Below are positions 8,753 to 16,016 of a DNA stretch of 33,824 nucleotides, one piece after another (the stretch's first letter is position 1; each line of letters opens with the position of its first letter). The notes under the pieces were generated by a model. It was given only the letters and a program-made list of their open reading frames with translations. It searched no databases and was not told the origin of the DNA. The translations under genes were made by a program, and so were the position numbers. This stretch comes from Candidatus Saccharimonadota bacterium. Lineage in GTDB: Bacteria > Patescibacteriota > Saccharimonadia > Saccharimonadales > EFPC-124. The stretch lies in NCBI GenBank assembly GCA_029288315.1, contig JARIHL010000011.1, positions 1 to 33,824 of the forward strand, in the 5' to 3' direction.

Positions 8753-9556
8753 TTAGGCAGTCTCGGCCCGCTTATCATCAGGAACAGCGTGGAGTGGTGT
8801 TGGTTGGCCAGCAGTTACCTGATCGGCAGCAGGCGTGCCACGCATTGAAGCCCGGATTTGTTCCAGCCGCGAGTGCCCAGCCATATCCAGAGTCGATTGC
8901 TGTACCTCCAACATCCGAACCTGCACTGAGCCTTGAGTCAACTCTGTAGCTCCAACAGCATTGGCATAGCGGCGTTCGATCTTGTCGCGCACCTCGTCGA
9001 GTGATGGTGTAGTACCCGGAGCGGCCAGCTCAGTCATTGAACTCAGTGCAGCGGATACCTGCTCCTGCATCTTGGCTTGCTCCAGCTGGCTGAGCAGCTT
9101 GGTGCGCTCTGCAAGCTTTTGCTGCAATACCGCTGCATTACGATCTACTGCTTGCTTGGCTTGGCCTGCCGCCTGCAACGACTGGTCATGCAGGGTCTTG
9201 AGATCCTCGACCGACTGCTCCATGGTTACCAGTTGGGTAGCGAAGGTCTCTGCGGTACGTTCATACTCCGCTGCCTTGGCTTCGTCGCCTTTGCCTCGAG
9301 CCTCTTCGGCAAGTACCAATGCCTGGCGAGCCGAAGCATGGAGGCGTTCAAGCTCATCGAGTTGCCGATTCAGCTTCATCTCCAGCTGGCGCTGGTTGCC
9401 GATTACTGCGGCTGCCTGCTGAGACAGTGCCTGATGTTGGCGCTGCGCATCTTCGATGGCTTGCTGGATTTGCACCTTCGCATCGGCATGCTCGTCGATC
9501 TTATGCGAGAACGCCGCCATCAGATACTTCCACAACTTCACAAATGGGTTAGCCAC
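8753..9556 (-). CDS. pspA: PspA/IM30 family membrane-stress protein
   Basis: ESCRT-III-like coiled-coil protein that binds and repairs stressed membranes. About 267 residues, almost all helical, with an amphipathic N-terminal helix ([18 protein letters not shown]) and heptad-rich helices to about 190. Then comes a conserved tail with [16 protein letters not shown] and [15 protein letters not shown]. From memory these segments match actinobacterial PspA far better than the proteobacterial form, so transfer from an actinobacterial host is a reasonable inference. I chose the GTG at 9556: GAGAGG (9566-9571) lies 9 nt before it but directly abuts the in-frame ATG at 9565. The gene has its own promoter, a 5' hairpin and a 3' hairpin. 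Divergent from an accessory membrane-protein/lipoprotein pair that may form one envelope-stress module with it. Confidence 0.93.
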   Translation of the reverse strand: MANPFVKLWKYLMAAFSHKIDEHADAKVQIQQAIEDAQRQHQALSQQAAAVIGNQRQLEMKLNRQLDELERLHASARQALVLAEEARGKGDEAKAAEYERTAETFATQLVTMEQSVEDLKTLHDQSLQAAGQAKQAVDRNAAVLQQKLAERTKLLSQLEQAKMQEQVSAALSSMTELAAPGTTPSLDEVRDKIERRYANAVGATELTQGSVQVRMLEVQQSTLDMAGHSRLEQIRASMRGTPAADQVTAGQPTPLHAVPDDKRAETA

Positions 9557-9578
9557 CTGGACCATCCTCTCTATGAAA

Positions 9579-9598
9579 ATAGCACAAGGATGTGCTAT
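9579..9598 (-). promoter_or_regulatory. 5'-terminal hairpin in the pspA leader
   Basis: ATAGCACA (9579-9586) and TGTGCTAT (9591-9598) form an 8-bp inverted repeat with a 4-nt loop. The predicted start, 7 nt after the -10, falls at about 9598, so the mRNA would begin with this stem. It could stabilise the 5' end, or the palindrome could be a repressor operator. Confidence 0.5.
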
Positions 9599-9604
9599 CA
9601 GAAG

Positions 9605-9635
9605 ATTATAATATCATGAATAAGTAGCAATTCAA
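9605..9635 (-). promoter_or_regulatory. pspA promoter
   Basis: On the minus strand a consensus TATAAT (9605-9610) with TTGAAT (9630-9635) at a 19-bp spacing. The compound inverted repeat at 9649-9817 starts just upstream. Confidence 0.55.
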
Positions 9636-9648
9636 GATTATGGCTGTA

Positions 9649-9817
9649 TCAATCCCTTGAGGGCTGCATTGTCCAATTCCTTTTAACACTGGGGTGGCAC
9701 GCGGCGGGGCAGCACCCAAAAAATTTTTTCTGTAATCAGAAAACAATTTTTTAGGGGCGGACCGCGTGACAGGATCCCTTCTATAGGAATTGGACAATGC
9801 AGCCCTCAAGGGATTGA
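9649..9817. repeat. Compound inverted repeat with 32-bp perfect arms
   Basis: Arms 9649-9680 and 9786-9817 are perfect complements. The roughly 105-nt interior holds further pairs: GGGTG/CACCC (about 9691-9716), CACGCGG/CCGCGTG, and an A/T-rich stem TTTTCTG/CAGAAAA around 9726-9743. It lies between the divergent promoters of pspA and the 9900 gene. The right arm ends in TTGA, the first bases of the -35 of the rightward promoter. No credible ORF lies inside. Confidence 0.85.
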
Positions 9818-9842
9818 CCCTTTAATACTGGTATGTCATAAT
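9814..9842 (+). promoter_or_regulatory. Promoter of the 9900 gene, -35 formed from the repeat arm
   Basis: TTGACC (9814-9819), 17-bp spacer, CATAAT (9837-9842). The first four bases of the -35 are the last four of the inverted-repeat arm. Confidence 0.65.
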
Positions 9843-9872
9843 ATAGAAGTTTCAGACAGAACGTTAACATCA

Positions 9873-9894
9873 CCTCCTGAGTAAGGAGGGAGGA
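9873..9894 (+). promoter_or_regulatory. Shine-Dalgarno sequestered in a hairpin
   Basis: CCTCCT (9873-9878) pairs perfectly with the SD AGGAGG (9884-9889) across a 5-nt loop. A second purine run (GGGAGGA, 9888-9894) follows. The GTG start is at 9900. The stem could hide the ribosome site until opened. Confidence 0.55.
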
Positions 9895-9899
9895 AGCCA

Positions 9900-10904
9900 G
9901 TGAGAAAAATCGCATTACTAGCGACCCTATGTTTGTCGATGTTGAGCATATCCACTATGGCATCGGCAGCTGGGCCGCTCGATGACGTGCTTGCCTGCCT
10001 CAAGCAGCAAGCAGTCTGTGTGATGGAAGGAGCTGAAGACGCCACACCCGACACTCCGCGCGAACTCGCCAGTCAGCTCGCGAATGACGACCGGATCGTT
10101 ATCGTTATGCTGCCTGCAAGTAGCGTCGCGAGTATCAATGGTGGCTTATCAGCCGTCGCCCGCAGTTTGGACGAAGCAACCCAACAGCACTATATCATCA
10201 GTTTGTCAGCTGGCGATGAAGCTGTCGGCTATTCGTCTATACTACCCCCTGGAGTTGCGGCTGACCTGATGGAGCGCGCAGTAAGCGTGTCCACCAACAT
10301 GCCAGAAACACACGGTACCTTTGCCAGGAACATTCACAACTGGCAGGAGGTACACCCCGAAGCCACTCCGCCACCGCCAACGTCACCTGATGAGGATGAG
10401 TTTCCAGTCGGAATTCTCTCGATTGGCGTACTTTTCTTTGCTGGTGGAATTGGCTTTATTGTCACACGGCGGCGGCAGCTCGCCCGAGAAAGGAGAGAGC
10501 GCATTCCGCAATTCACTGCACCGCATGCGGTGAAAGAACTGCTGGAAGCGATTATGATGCTGCGGCATCAAATTAATGACACTGCATTTAGCTCTCAGCT
10601 TGAGCAAACGTGCCGTGACACTGATGCCTATTTCATGCGCAACCAGCAGTCAAGACACATTGGCGCTGACATCGAGATGTTCAGTGGGCACTTACAAAGG
10701 GTCCTTGACGTTTTGAGTCAGTACATCGATGTGCAAAACCATCCGCGCTACTACCGTACGCCCACCGCAAGCATGGCACAGGGCCGCACAGCCGTTGAAG
10801 GCTACGCGGCGTTCGTGCTGAGCAACATTCAGCGCGGCGTTGACTTGCGCATGGTTGACTTCACCGTTAATACTGACATACTGTCGACGCAGCGGGGAGT
10901 CTAG
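9900..10904 (+). CDS. Secreted/membrane protein with one C-proximal transmembrane helix
   Basis: 334 residues. A Sec signal peptide occupies about 1-23 (hydrophobic core IALLATLCLSMLSI, cleavage near ASA/AG). An extracytoplasmic domain follows to about 150 and includes IVIVMLPASSV near 61-71. Its layout resembles small actinobacterial membrane proteins of the TPM/DUF6676 sort, a weak visual match. After a Pro-rich linker comes one transmembrane helix (about 168-188, GILSIGVLFFAGGIGFIV), an Arg-rich stop-transfer and a helical cytoplasmic domain of about 140 residues. The GTG start is fixed by the SD at 9884-9894. Divergent from pspA and followed by a lipoprotein gene 65 nt downstream, so a shared envelope role is plausible. 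Exact function unknown. Confidence 0.85.
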   Translation: MRKIALLATLCLSMLSISTMASAAGPLDDVLACLKQQAVCVMEGAEDATPDTPRELASQLANDDRIVIVMLPASSVASINGGLSAVARSLDEATQQHYIISLSAGDEAVGYSSILPPGVAADLMERAVSVSTNMPETHGTFARNIHNWQEVHPEATPPPPTSPDEDEFPVGILSIGVLFFAGGIGFIVTRRRQLARERRERIPQFTAPHAVKELLEAIMMLRHQINDTAFSSQLEQTCRDTDAYFMRNQQSRHIGADIEMFSGHLQRVLDVLSQYIDVQNHPRYYRTPTASMAQGRTAVEGYAAFVLSNIQRGVDLRMVDFTVNTDILSTQRGV

Positions 10905-10920
10905 CTTTCTGTGCGCAATA

Positions 10921-10969
10921 AACGATGGGTATTCGCCCATCGTTCCAGTGAGAGAAAGGTACTTCACTG
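10921..10969 (+). promoter_or_regulatory. Two tandem stem-loops before the lipoprotein gene
   Basis: First stem AACGATGGG (10921-10929) with CCCATCGTT (10936-10944), 9 bp and no U tract. Second stem CAGTGA (10946-10951) with TCACTG (10964-10969), whose loop holds the SD GAAAGG; the ATG follows at 10970. The first may separate the two cistrons. The second presents or masks the SD. Confidence 0.5.
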
Positions 10970-11911
10970 ATGAAAATCAGCCGAAGATTCGTAAGGGCCG
11001 GTGTTTTACTAGCCGCTCTGGCCGTAGGTGTCGGCACGACTGTTGGATGCAGCACCACCACTCCGGAAGCGATGTGTGCTTTCGTGGTGGGCGACGGCCA
11101 GGCGGGCAATGATGCCAAGCTGCACCGAGTGGTGCAGCCCGGCGAGAGCATTGGCGAGAGCACTGGTGAGATCGTTCGTTTTGTACCATGCAACTCGCGC
11201 AACTACAAGATCAACGACGGCACCGTGGTCAATGCCAATAAAGAGCAGGTTGGCGACCGTTTCGTGCCAACTCTCGCTTACACCCGGGATGGCACGCCAA
11301 TCTCGATATGGACTGACTCGTACTGGACATTGAACCAGAACGAAGCAATTCTCGAGAAATTCTATGAGCTGTGCTACAAATACAGTTGCTACAGTGAATC
11401 GCGAGAAGGTGGTGCTGCCAACTACTCCACGCCTGGCTGGAATGGTATGCTTGGCGAAAACTTCGGCCCGAACATCGACGATATCGCTATTGAGGCAGCA
11501 AGTCTGATCAGTGACGATATCTGGCGCAACCAGGATGCAGGCCTACGCGATGAACTCGGCGACAAGATGTCCGCGCTCTTTGCGGCAAACATGCGGGAAA
11601 AGTTTGGGTACGCCGAAGATTTCTTCTGTGGTTCCGGCAACTCTGGTTTCAATCCAGACGGCACCTACAACTGCACGCAGGTGCGTGTGGACGTAGTGCG
11701 CGTAGACCGATACGTACCAACGACAGAGGAAGCTGCATCAAATCCTGATGCCCAGGCCCGGCTCAATGCTGAACGTCTGCGGGTCGCTGAAGCGCTCTAC
11801 GGCCCTTCAGCAGGTTACTGGCTGGGTGTACAGGACAGCATCAACGCCTGCCGGAATGCTCAGACACCTTGCCAGATCATGATCGGTCAGGTTCCTGTGC
11901 CGACTGGTTAA
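10970..11911 (+). CDS. Lipoprotein, possibly SPFH/band-7-like
   Basis: 313 residues. The N-terminus has RR, a hydrophobic stretch and a lipobox ending VGC, with the lipid-bearing Cys near residue 27. The mature part has a beta-rich half (IVRFVPCNSRNYKI, then TPISIWTDSYWTLNQ) and a helical second half (ARLNAERLRVAEALYG). The order resembles the SPFH/band-7-like secreted proteins of Actinobacteria; I hold that at moderate confidence. Paired Cys residues (RFVPC, LCYKYSC, DFFCGSG, ACRNAQTPC) could form disulfides outside the cell. The base composition looks more GC-rich than the flanking core genes (one sampled line, 11401-11460, is 34/60 G+C). It follows the 9900 membrane protein and shares its strand. 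An AAAGG SD sits in a hairpin loop. Confidence 0.85.
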   Translation: MKISRRFVRAGVLLAALAVGVGTTVGCSTTTPEAMCAFVVGDGQAGNDAKLHRVVQPGESIGESTGEIVRFVPCNSRNYKINDGTVVNANKEQVGDRFVPTLAYTRDGTPISIWTDSYWTLNQNEAILEKFYELCYKYSCYSESREGGAANYSTPGWNGMLGENFGPNIDDIAIEAASLISDDIWRNQDAGLRDELGDKMSALFAANMREKFGYAEDFFCGSGNSGFNPDGTYNCTQVRVDVVRVDRYVPTTEEAASNPDAQARLNAERLRVAEALYGPSAGYWLGVQDSINACRNAQTPCQIMIGQVPVPTG

Positions 11912-11921
11912 TCTGAAATGA

Positions 11922-12050
11922 TCCTATCGTGCGAATAGGAACTGCTGCGCTGATAAGCGCCGCATCGCACTGGCCGGGATGAGCCACTAATCATCCTTGC
12001 GAGGGCGCCCGTGCCCGTAGCCGATAAAGCTACGGGCACGCGGCTCCTCG
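11922..12050 (+). ncRNA. Array of stem-loops just upstream of the hammerhead ribozyme
   Basis: This gene-free stretch holds four perfect stems in a row. They are TCCTAT/ATAGGA (11922-11940), GCGC/GCGC (11947-11960), GGATGA/TCATCC (11977-11996), and a 12-bp stem CGTGCCCGTAGC/GCTACGGGCACG (12010-12021 with 12029-12040, 7-nt loop). The last is enclosed by CGAGG/CCTCG (12000-12004 with 12046-12050). None has a U tract. With the adjoining ribozyme this looks like one structured RNA or 3' UTR of the lipoprotein mRNA. I recognise no known riboswitch. Confidence 0.55.
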
Positions 12051-12051
12051 A

Positions 12052-12108
12052 TTGACTCCATAGATGTAAACGAAGCTATGCTGATGAGCCGTAGACGGCG
12101 AAAGTCAA
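12052..12108 (+). ncRNA. Hammerhead ribozyme (type III)
   Basis: Self-cleaving RNA with every core element present. The stem III 5' strand TTGACT (12052-12057) is followed by the cleavage base C17 (12058). Stem I is CATAG/CTATG (12059-12063 with 12076-12080), closing a 12-nt loop. The invariant CUGAUGA core is at 12081-12087. Stem II is GCCG/CGGC (12088-12091 with 12096-12099) with a UAGA loop. GAAA is at 12100-12103, where the last A (15.1) starts stem III by pairing U16.1 (12057), and GTCAA (12104-12108) completes a 6-bp stem. Open ends in stem III make it type III. Predicted cleavage is after 12058, leaving a 5'-OH leader of 132 nt on the 12191 gene. Core plus 15 base pairs is far beyond chance. 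Confidence 0.92.
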
Positions 12109-12190
12109 GAAATTAGTTTAGCAGAACACTGCTCTCTATGTTATTATTATCTCTTCTCATGTCTAGCACCGAGCTACGAGGAGGCAAAAG

Positions 12191-12415
12191 ATGGCCAAGG
12201 GTGACAACGAGATCACTCCCGATGACATTCAGAAACTTACACCTGCAGATATTGAAGGAGACGAAATTCTCTTAAAGGCACTGTTTCGAAAAGTTGCGAG
12301 TGACCCTCAGGCTCTGGAGAAATTACTCACCGAGGCGGTTCGGAGGAATCCAGCGCTCAAGCGACGTCTCATTGGTATCATCCGCAAGAAGAAAAGAAAG
12401 CGTAAGGCTAGGTGA
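12191..12415 (+). CDS. Small basic hypothetical protein (74 aa)
   Basis: Not recognised. The N-terminal half is acidic with helix-capping repeats of the pattern T-P-x-D-I (ITPDDIQKLTPADIEGDE). A helical middle (LLKALFRKVASDPQALEKLL) follows, then a strongly basic end (KKKRKRKAR) that could bind nucleic acid. No signal or membrane segment. The start is secured by GAGGAGG 7 nt before the ATG at 12191. A small stem TAGC/GCTA (12164-12176) sits just before the SD. It lies 83 nt after the hammerhead ribozyme and would be translated from its 3' cleavage product. A 28-bp palindrome closes the unit. It ends in two consecutive TGA codons, confirming TGA as a stop here. Confidence 0.75.
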   Translation: MAKGDNEITPDDIQKLTPADIEGDEILLKALFRKVASDPQALEKLLTEAVRRNPALKRRLIGIIRKKKRKRKAR

Positions 12416-12423
12416 TGAGAATC

Positions 12424-12451
12424 GGTTGGGCGGCAGGCCTGCCGCCCAACC
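12424..12451 (+). terminator. 28-nt perfect palindrome, GC-rich terminator
   Basis: GGTTGGGCGGCAGG (12424-12437) and its exact complement (12438-12451) make a 12-bp stem with a tetraloop. It starts 8 nt past the stop and is followed by a TTTT run at 12458-12461. It can serve both the 12191 gene and the convergent gene ending at 12471. Confidence 0.7.
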
Positions 12452-12470
12452 ATATCGTTTTAAGCACTCG

Positions 12471-13445
12471 CTAATTTTGAGGCACCGCTTGATACCGGCT
12501 ATCAAGCTGATGATACAAATCGCTTTGGGCTGCGGCTTCACGATTACGCTCTTTCACGAAGACATTGAATTGCTCGACAAGTTGTTTATTTTGTGCCACA
12601 AGCACGTTAAATTCACGCACCTTGGCATTATAACTAGGAACTGCTTGGTTATAGGCGGCAGGATCACGCTGCCGAAATATATTTAAACGGTTCATCTCGC
12701 GTTCAAGCTCGGTCTGTTTTGCCTCTAAAATTGTATTATTTGCTTCAACCTGGGATCGTAAAGTTTCAAGCCGCGCATCAAGCTCAGCAATTCGCGCCTG
12801 TGACGCGCTAAAAATTGACTCATACTGCTCAGAATACCCAATGACTTTTTGACGATCAGCAAAGTATTGCTTGTAGTAACTTTCTAGTGCGGGCGATAGT
12901 TCACGGTATTCAGTGCCGAGGATTGAGTGCATTTCATTATATAATTCGCCGGGTTCTTGTTTATTGTAAAGCTTAATGAGATTCGTCAGTCGCGCATCTG
13001 ATAGTTTATCAATTTGATCTTTCAGTAAAGGGTTAATTCGCTCCTTTTCTTCCCGGCTCATTCGCTCGTAGGCAGCATGGAGCATTTCATGTGCCGCCGT
13101 TACTTCCTCCACACCATTGAGCCGCGGGTCAGTGACGTCAAACAGATATATTTGCTGCAGCTTATAGCAGCCCAGCACAATCGTTTGTTCACTGTGGTTG
13201 GTGCAGTGTTCGTTAAATAGTTGCCCGCCTTCAACCACTGGCGCTGACAAATAAAATAATTCTCGGCCCCGTTCGTGCATGGTAGTATTATCCGCAAGTT
13301 GCAGAATTTGAGGTGAGGGTTTGTAAGATTGCAGCCGCCACCAATCAACCACAGTTTGCCGATTGGTGACCGCCCACAGTCCAATAACAACAATAGCAAT
13401 TGTAAAGAAAATACTGCCTATGCTACTGAATGTTTGTTTCCTCAC
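12471..13445 (-). CDS. Membrane-anchored HExxH protein with coiled coil (putative metallopeptidase)
   Basis: 324 residues. One N-terminal transmembrane helix (about 10-27, IGSIFFTIAIVVIGLWAV) leaves the rest probably outside. An HExxH motif in AAHEMLHAAYERM near residue 118 is the classical zinc-peptidase signature. A third ligand is not obvious, though Glu residues follow in the next helices. Residues about 205-310 form a long coiled coil (ARIAELDARLETLRSQVEAN). Two Cys residues (HCTNHS and LGCYK) lie before the motif. The start is a GTG at 13445, 11 nt past the clpC stop, so the gene almost certainly rides on the CIRCE-controlled clpC transcript. That suggests a role in envelope protein quality control. 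Activity is inferred from the motif only. Confidence 0.8.
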   Translation of the reverse strand: MRKQTFSSIGSIFFTIAIVVIGLWAVTNRQTVVDWWRLQSYKPSPQILQLADNTTMHERGRELFYLSAPVVEGGQLFNEHCTNHSEQTIVLGCYKLQQIYLFDVTDPRLNGVEEVTAAHEMLHAAYERMSREEKERINPLLKDQIDKLSDARLTNLIKLYNKQEPGELYNEMHSILGTEYRELSPALESYYKQYFADRQKVIGYSEQYESIFSASQARIAELDARLETLRSQVEANNTILEAKQTELEREMNRLNIFRQRDPAAYNQAVPSYNAKVREFNVLVAQNKQLVEQFNVFVKERNREAAAQSDLYHQLDSRYQAVPQN

Positions 13446-13456
13446 GCTTTAATTGC

Positions 13457-15937
13457 CTAACCTGCTGTTACGGTAAATACTAATTCGCCCTTCCTGTTAT
13501 TAACACGGATAACATCACCTCGATTATAGCGCTCTTCAAGCAATCCGCTCGCAATTTCGTCTTCAATCATATCTTGGATAGAACGTCTTAATGGCCGAAC
13601 ACCATTTTGCGCGTCATAGCCTTTTTCAAGTAGCAATTTTTTAGCTTGAGGCAACAGCATTACATTCACACCGCGTTGATACAATCGCTGACTTAGCTCA
13701 TGCAGCTGAAGGTCTAAAATGCGGGCCACTTCCTTTTTCGTTAAGGCCTTGAAGACAATTATCTTATCAAGCCGGTTAATGAGCTCGGGGCGCATAAAGT
13801 CCTTGAGGGCTTTCATAGAAGCTTCGGCATTTTGTTCATGTACTGAACTTAGTTCATCAAGATCCTTGGCAGTCGTTGCGTGAAAGCCTAAGTTTGCTTC
13901 GCGCTGCATTTTTGATGCACCAAGGTTACTCGTAAGGATGATAATAGTGTTCGTAAAATCAACCTTACGGCCTTTGGCGTCAGTTAAACTACCATCCTCC
14001 AATATTTGCAGTAACATGTTCAATACTTCAGGGTGGGCTTTTTCAATTTCATCAAACAGTATCAAGCTATAGGGCTGACGCCGCACTTTGTCTGTCAATT
14101 GACTACCATCTTCATAACCAACATAACCCGCTGGCGCACCGACTAACCGCGAGGTCATATGCCGTTCGCTAAATTCACTCATGTCAATTTTTATCATGGC
14201 CTCGGCCGAACCCAGCACTTCACGTGCCAGCACGCGCGCCAGTTCAGTTTTACCAACGCCAGTTGGGCCCATAAAGATAAATGATCCGATTGGCCGGCGT
14301 TCATCGGCAATACCTGAGCGATTTCGCCGGATAGCTCGCGCTACGGCATTAATAGCATCTGCTTGCCCAATAACATGTTTGGTTAAGTGTTTTTCAAGCT
14401 GCAAAAGATATTTTGCTTCAGACTTCATTACTTTTTGCACGGGCACGCCCGTCATTATGGCCACTGTTTTAGCCACATCTTCAGGAGTAATTACCAGTTT
14501 TTGTTGCTGATCTTGCTCTTGGCGCATGGTACTGAGCTTGGCGTTAATCTGGCTCATGCGCGTCTTGTATTGAGCTGCTCGTTCATAATCTTCGGCTTCA
14601 ACCGCTTCTTCCATACGGTCAGTCACAATTTTGAGTTCACGCGTGAGCTTGCGTGCTTCAAGCGGCGTTTTGCCGCGTTCAATTTTGACATGCGCCGCAG
14701 CTTCATCAAGTACATCAATCGCTTTGTCGGGCATATAACGATCATTAATATAGCGTTGAGCTAATTTGGCAATGTCACTAACTACTTCGTCAGATACTTC
14801 AACACCATGGTGCTTTTCATAATGACCTTTTAAGCCGCGCAGAATAGCAATCGACTCCTGAAAGGTAGGTTCTGGCACAACTACTGTTTGGAAACGACGT
14901 TCAAGTGCTGCATCTTTTTCAATATGTTTGCGATATTCATCAAGCGTGGTAGCACCAATCATGCGCAACTTACCGCGCGCCAGTGCAGGTTTCAGCATAT
15001 TCGCCGCGTCAATCGCGCCTTCGGCTGCTCCAGCCCCGACAAGTAAGTGCAATTCATCTACAAACACAATAACATTTTTGTCATTTATTAATTCTTCAAG
15101 CAACTTCTTCAAGCGCTCTTCAAATTCGCCACGGTATTTAGTGCCAGCTATCATACCCGCCAGGTCAAGCATAATGACACGTTTATCAAGCAGATGCTCA
15201 GGCACTTCTTCAATGACAATTTGTTGCGCCAATCCTTCAACAATAGCTGTTTTACCTACACCTGGCTCACCAATAAGAACAGGATTATTTTTGGTGCGGC
15301 GTCCTAAAATAGTGACCATACGTTTAATTTGCTTTTCGCGGCCCACCACAGGGTCAAGCTCGCCAAGACGCGCTTTTTCAGTTATATCAGTACCAAAAAA
15401 ATCCAGCACTGTTTGGCGCTTACTGCGCCGGCGCCCAGTACGTACATTTTCTTTGTTAGTATCATAGCTGTTTTGTTGTCGATTTAGATATTGCTCTATC
15501 TCAGCTGTCAGGTCGTCAATATCAATACTCATATCTCTTAACAGTACCGTTGCGCGCGCGTTTTTCTGGTTTAGAATACTATAGAGGATGTGTTCGGTAC
15601 CGCAATAGTCTTGATTAAATTCTTGGGCAACATCCCAACTTAATTTTAAGGTTAGCTTGGCCGTCTCACTCAATCCTTTTGCGCCAGTACTTACCACGAG
15701 TGCCCGAGGTGTTAAATTGAGTGCTAGACGCGCACGATCAAGCGTTACGCCAACCGTTGCTAGCATTTTAGCGCCAACTGAACCATCTTGGCTTAACACA
15801 CCTAACAATATATGCTCAGTGCCAATATAAGCAGAACCAAGACTGCGCGCAATGCCATCGGCATGTTGCAAACTCGAACGAGCGTTATCAGTTAAATGTT
15901 GTACGAAGTCTGCGAATTCACCCTGTTGTGGTAACAT
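13457..15937 (-). CDS. clpC: ATP-dependent Clp protease ATPase subunit ClpC
   Basis: Hsp100 unfoldase that feeds substrates to ClpP or acts as a disaggregase. 826 residues with the standard layout. Two Clp_N repeats span about 10-150. AAA1 has Walker A GEPGVGKT near 222 and Walker [10 protein letters not shown] near 292. A UVR-type middle segment lies near 430-465 ([15 protein letters not shown]). AAA2 has Walker A GPTGVGKT near 556 and Walker [14 protein letters not shown] near 627. The UVR segment and single short middle domain mark ClpC rather than ClpB. The CIRCE operator and a -35/-10 pair lie just upstream, so HrcA repression is expected. No clear SD precedes the ATG at 15937. The downstream HExxH membrane gene starts 11 nt after the stop. 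Confidence 0.97.
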   Translation of the reverse strand: MLPQQGEFADFVQHLTDNARSSLQHADGIARSLGSAYIGTEHILLGVLSQDGSVGAKMLATVGVTLDRARLALNLTPRALVVSTGAKGLSETAKLTLKLSWDVAQEFNQDYCGTEHILYSILNQKNARATVLLRDMSIDIDDLTAEIEQYLNRQQNSYDTNKENVRTGRRRSKRQTVLDFFGTDITEKARLGELDPVVGREKQIKRMVTILGRRTKNNPVLIGEPGVGKTAIVEGLAQQIVIEEVPEHLLDKRVIMLDLAGMIAGTKYRGEFEERLKKLLEELINDKNVIVFVDELHLLVGAGAAEGAIDAANMLKPALARGKLRMIGATTLDEYRKHIEKDAALERRFQTVVVPEPTFQESIAILRGLKGHYEKHHGVEVSDEVVSDIAKLAQRYINDRYMPDKAIDVLDEAAAHVKIERGKTPLEARKLTRELKIVTDRMEEAVEAEDYERAAQYKTRMSQINAKLSTMRQEQDQQQKLVITPEDVAKTVAIMTGVPVQKVMKSEAKYLLQLEKHLTKHVIGQADAINAVARAIRRNRSGIADERRPIGSFIFMGPTGVGKTELARVLAREVLGSAEAMIKIDMSEFSERHMTSRLVGAPAGYVGYEDGSQLTDKVRRQPYSLILFDEIEKAHPEVLNMLLQILEDGSLTDAKGRKVDFTNTIIILTSNLGASKMQREANLGFHATTAKDLDELSSVHEQNAEASMKALKDFMRPELINRLDKIIVFKALTKKEVARILDLQLHELSQRLYQRGVNVMLLPQAKKLLLEKGYDAQNGVRPLRRSIQDMIEDEIASGLLEERYNRGDVIRVNNRKGELVFTVTAG

Positions 15938-15977
15938 ATTTCTATTCTAGGCCTCTCATTACAATAAGTACTAATTC

Positions 15978-16007
15978 AGTATAAGCCAATTAGCACTCTA
16001 CATGCAA
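15978..16007 (-). promoter_or_regulatory. clpC: clpC promoter
   Basis: On the minus strand TTGCAT (16002-16007), 18-bp spacer, TATACT (15978-15983). The -35 lies within the CIRCE spacer, so HrcA bound there would block RNA polymerase directly. Confidence 0.7.
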
Positions 16008-16016
16008 GAGTGCTAA
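15990..16016. promoter_or_regulatory. CIRCE operator (HrcA binding site)
   Basis: TTAGCACTC (15990-15998), nine-base spacer, GAGTGCTAA (16008-16016): an exact match to the CIRCE consensus, extended by one or two further pairs on each side. It overlaps the last 4 nt of the upstream membrane-protein gene. hrcA is not in this window. Confidence 0.96.

Noticed and set aside
9606-9809. A 67-codon frame on the minus strand inside the 9649-9817 repeat
   Set aside because: It is made of repeat arms and hairpins, without an SD and without protein-like composition.
10387-10393. A second CTGATGA hammerhead core (also one on the minus strand near 8771-8777)
   Set aside because: Both lie inside coding sequence, and neither has the GAAA box or the three stems.
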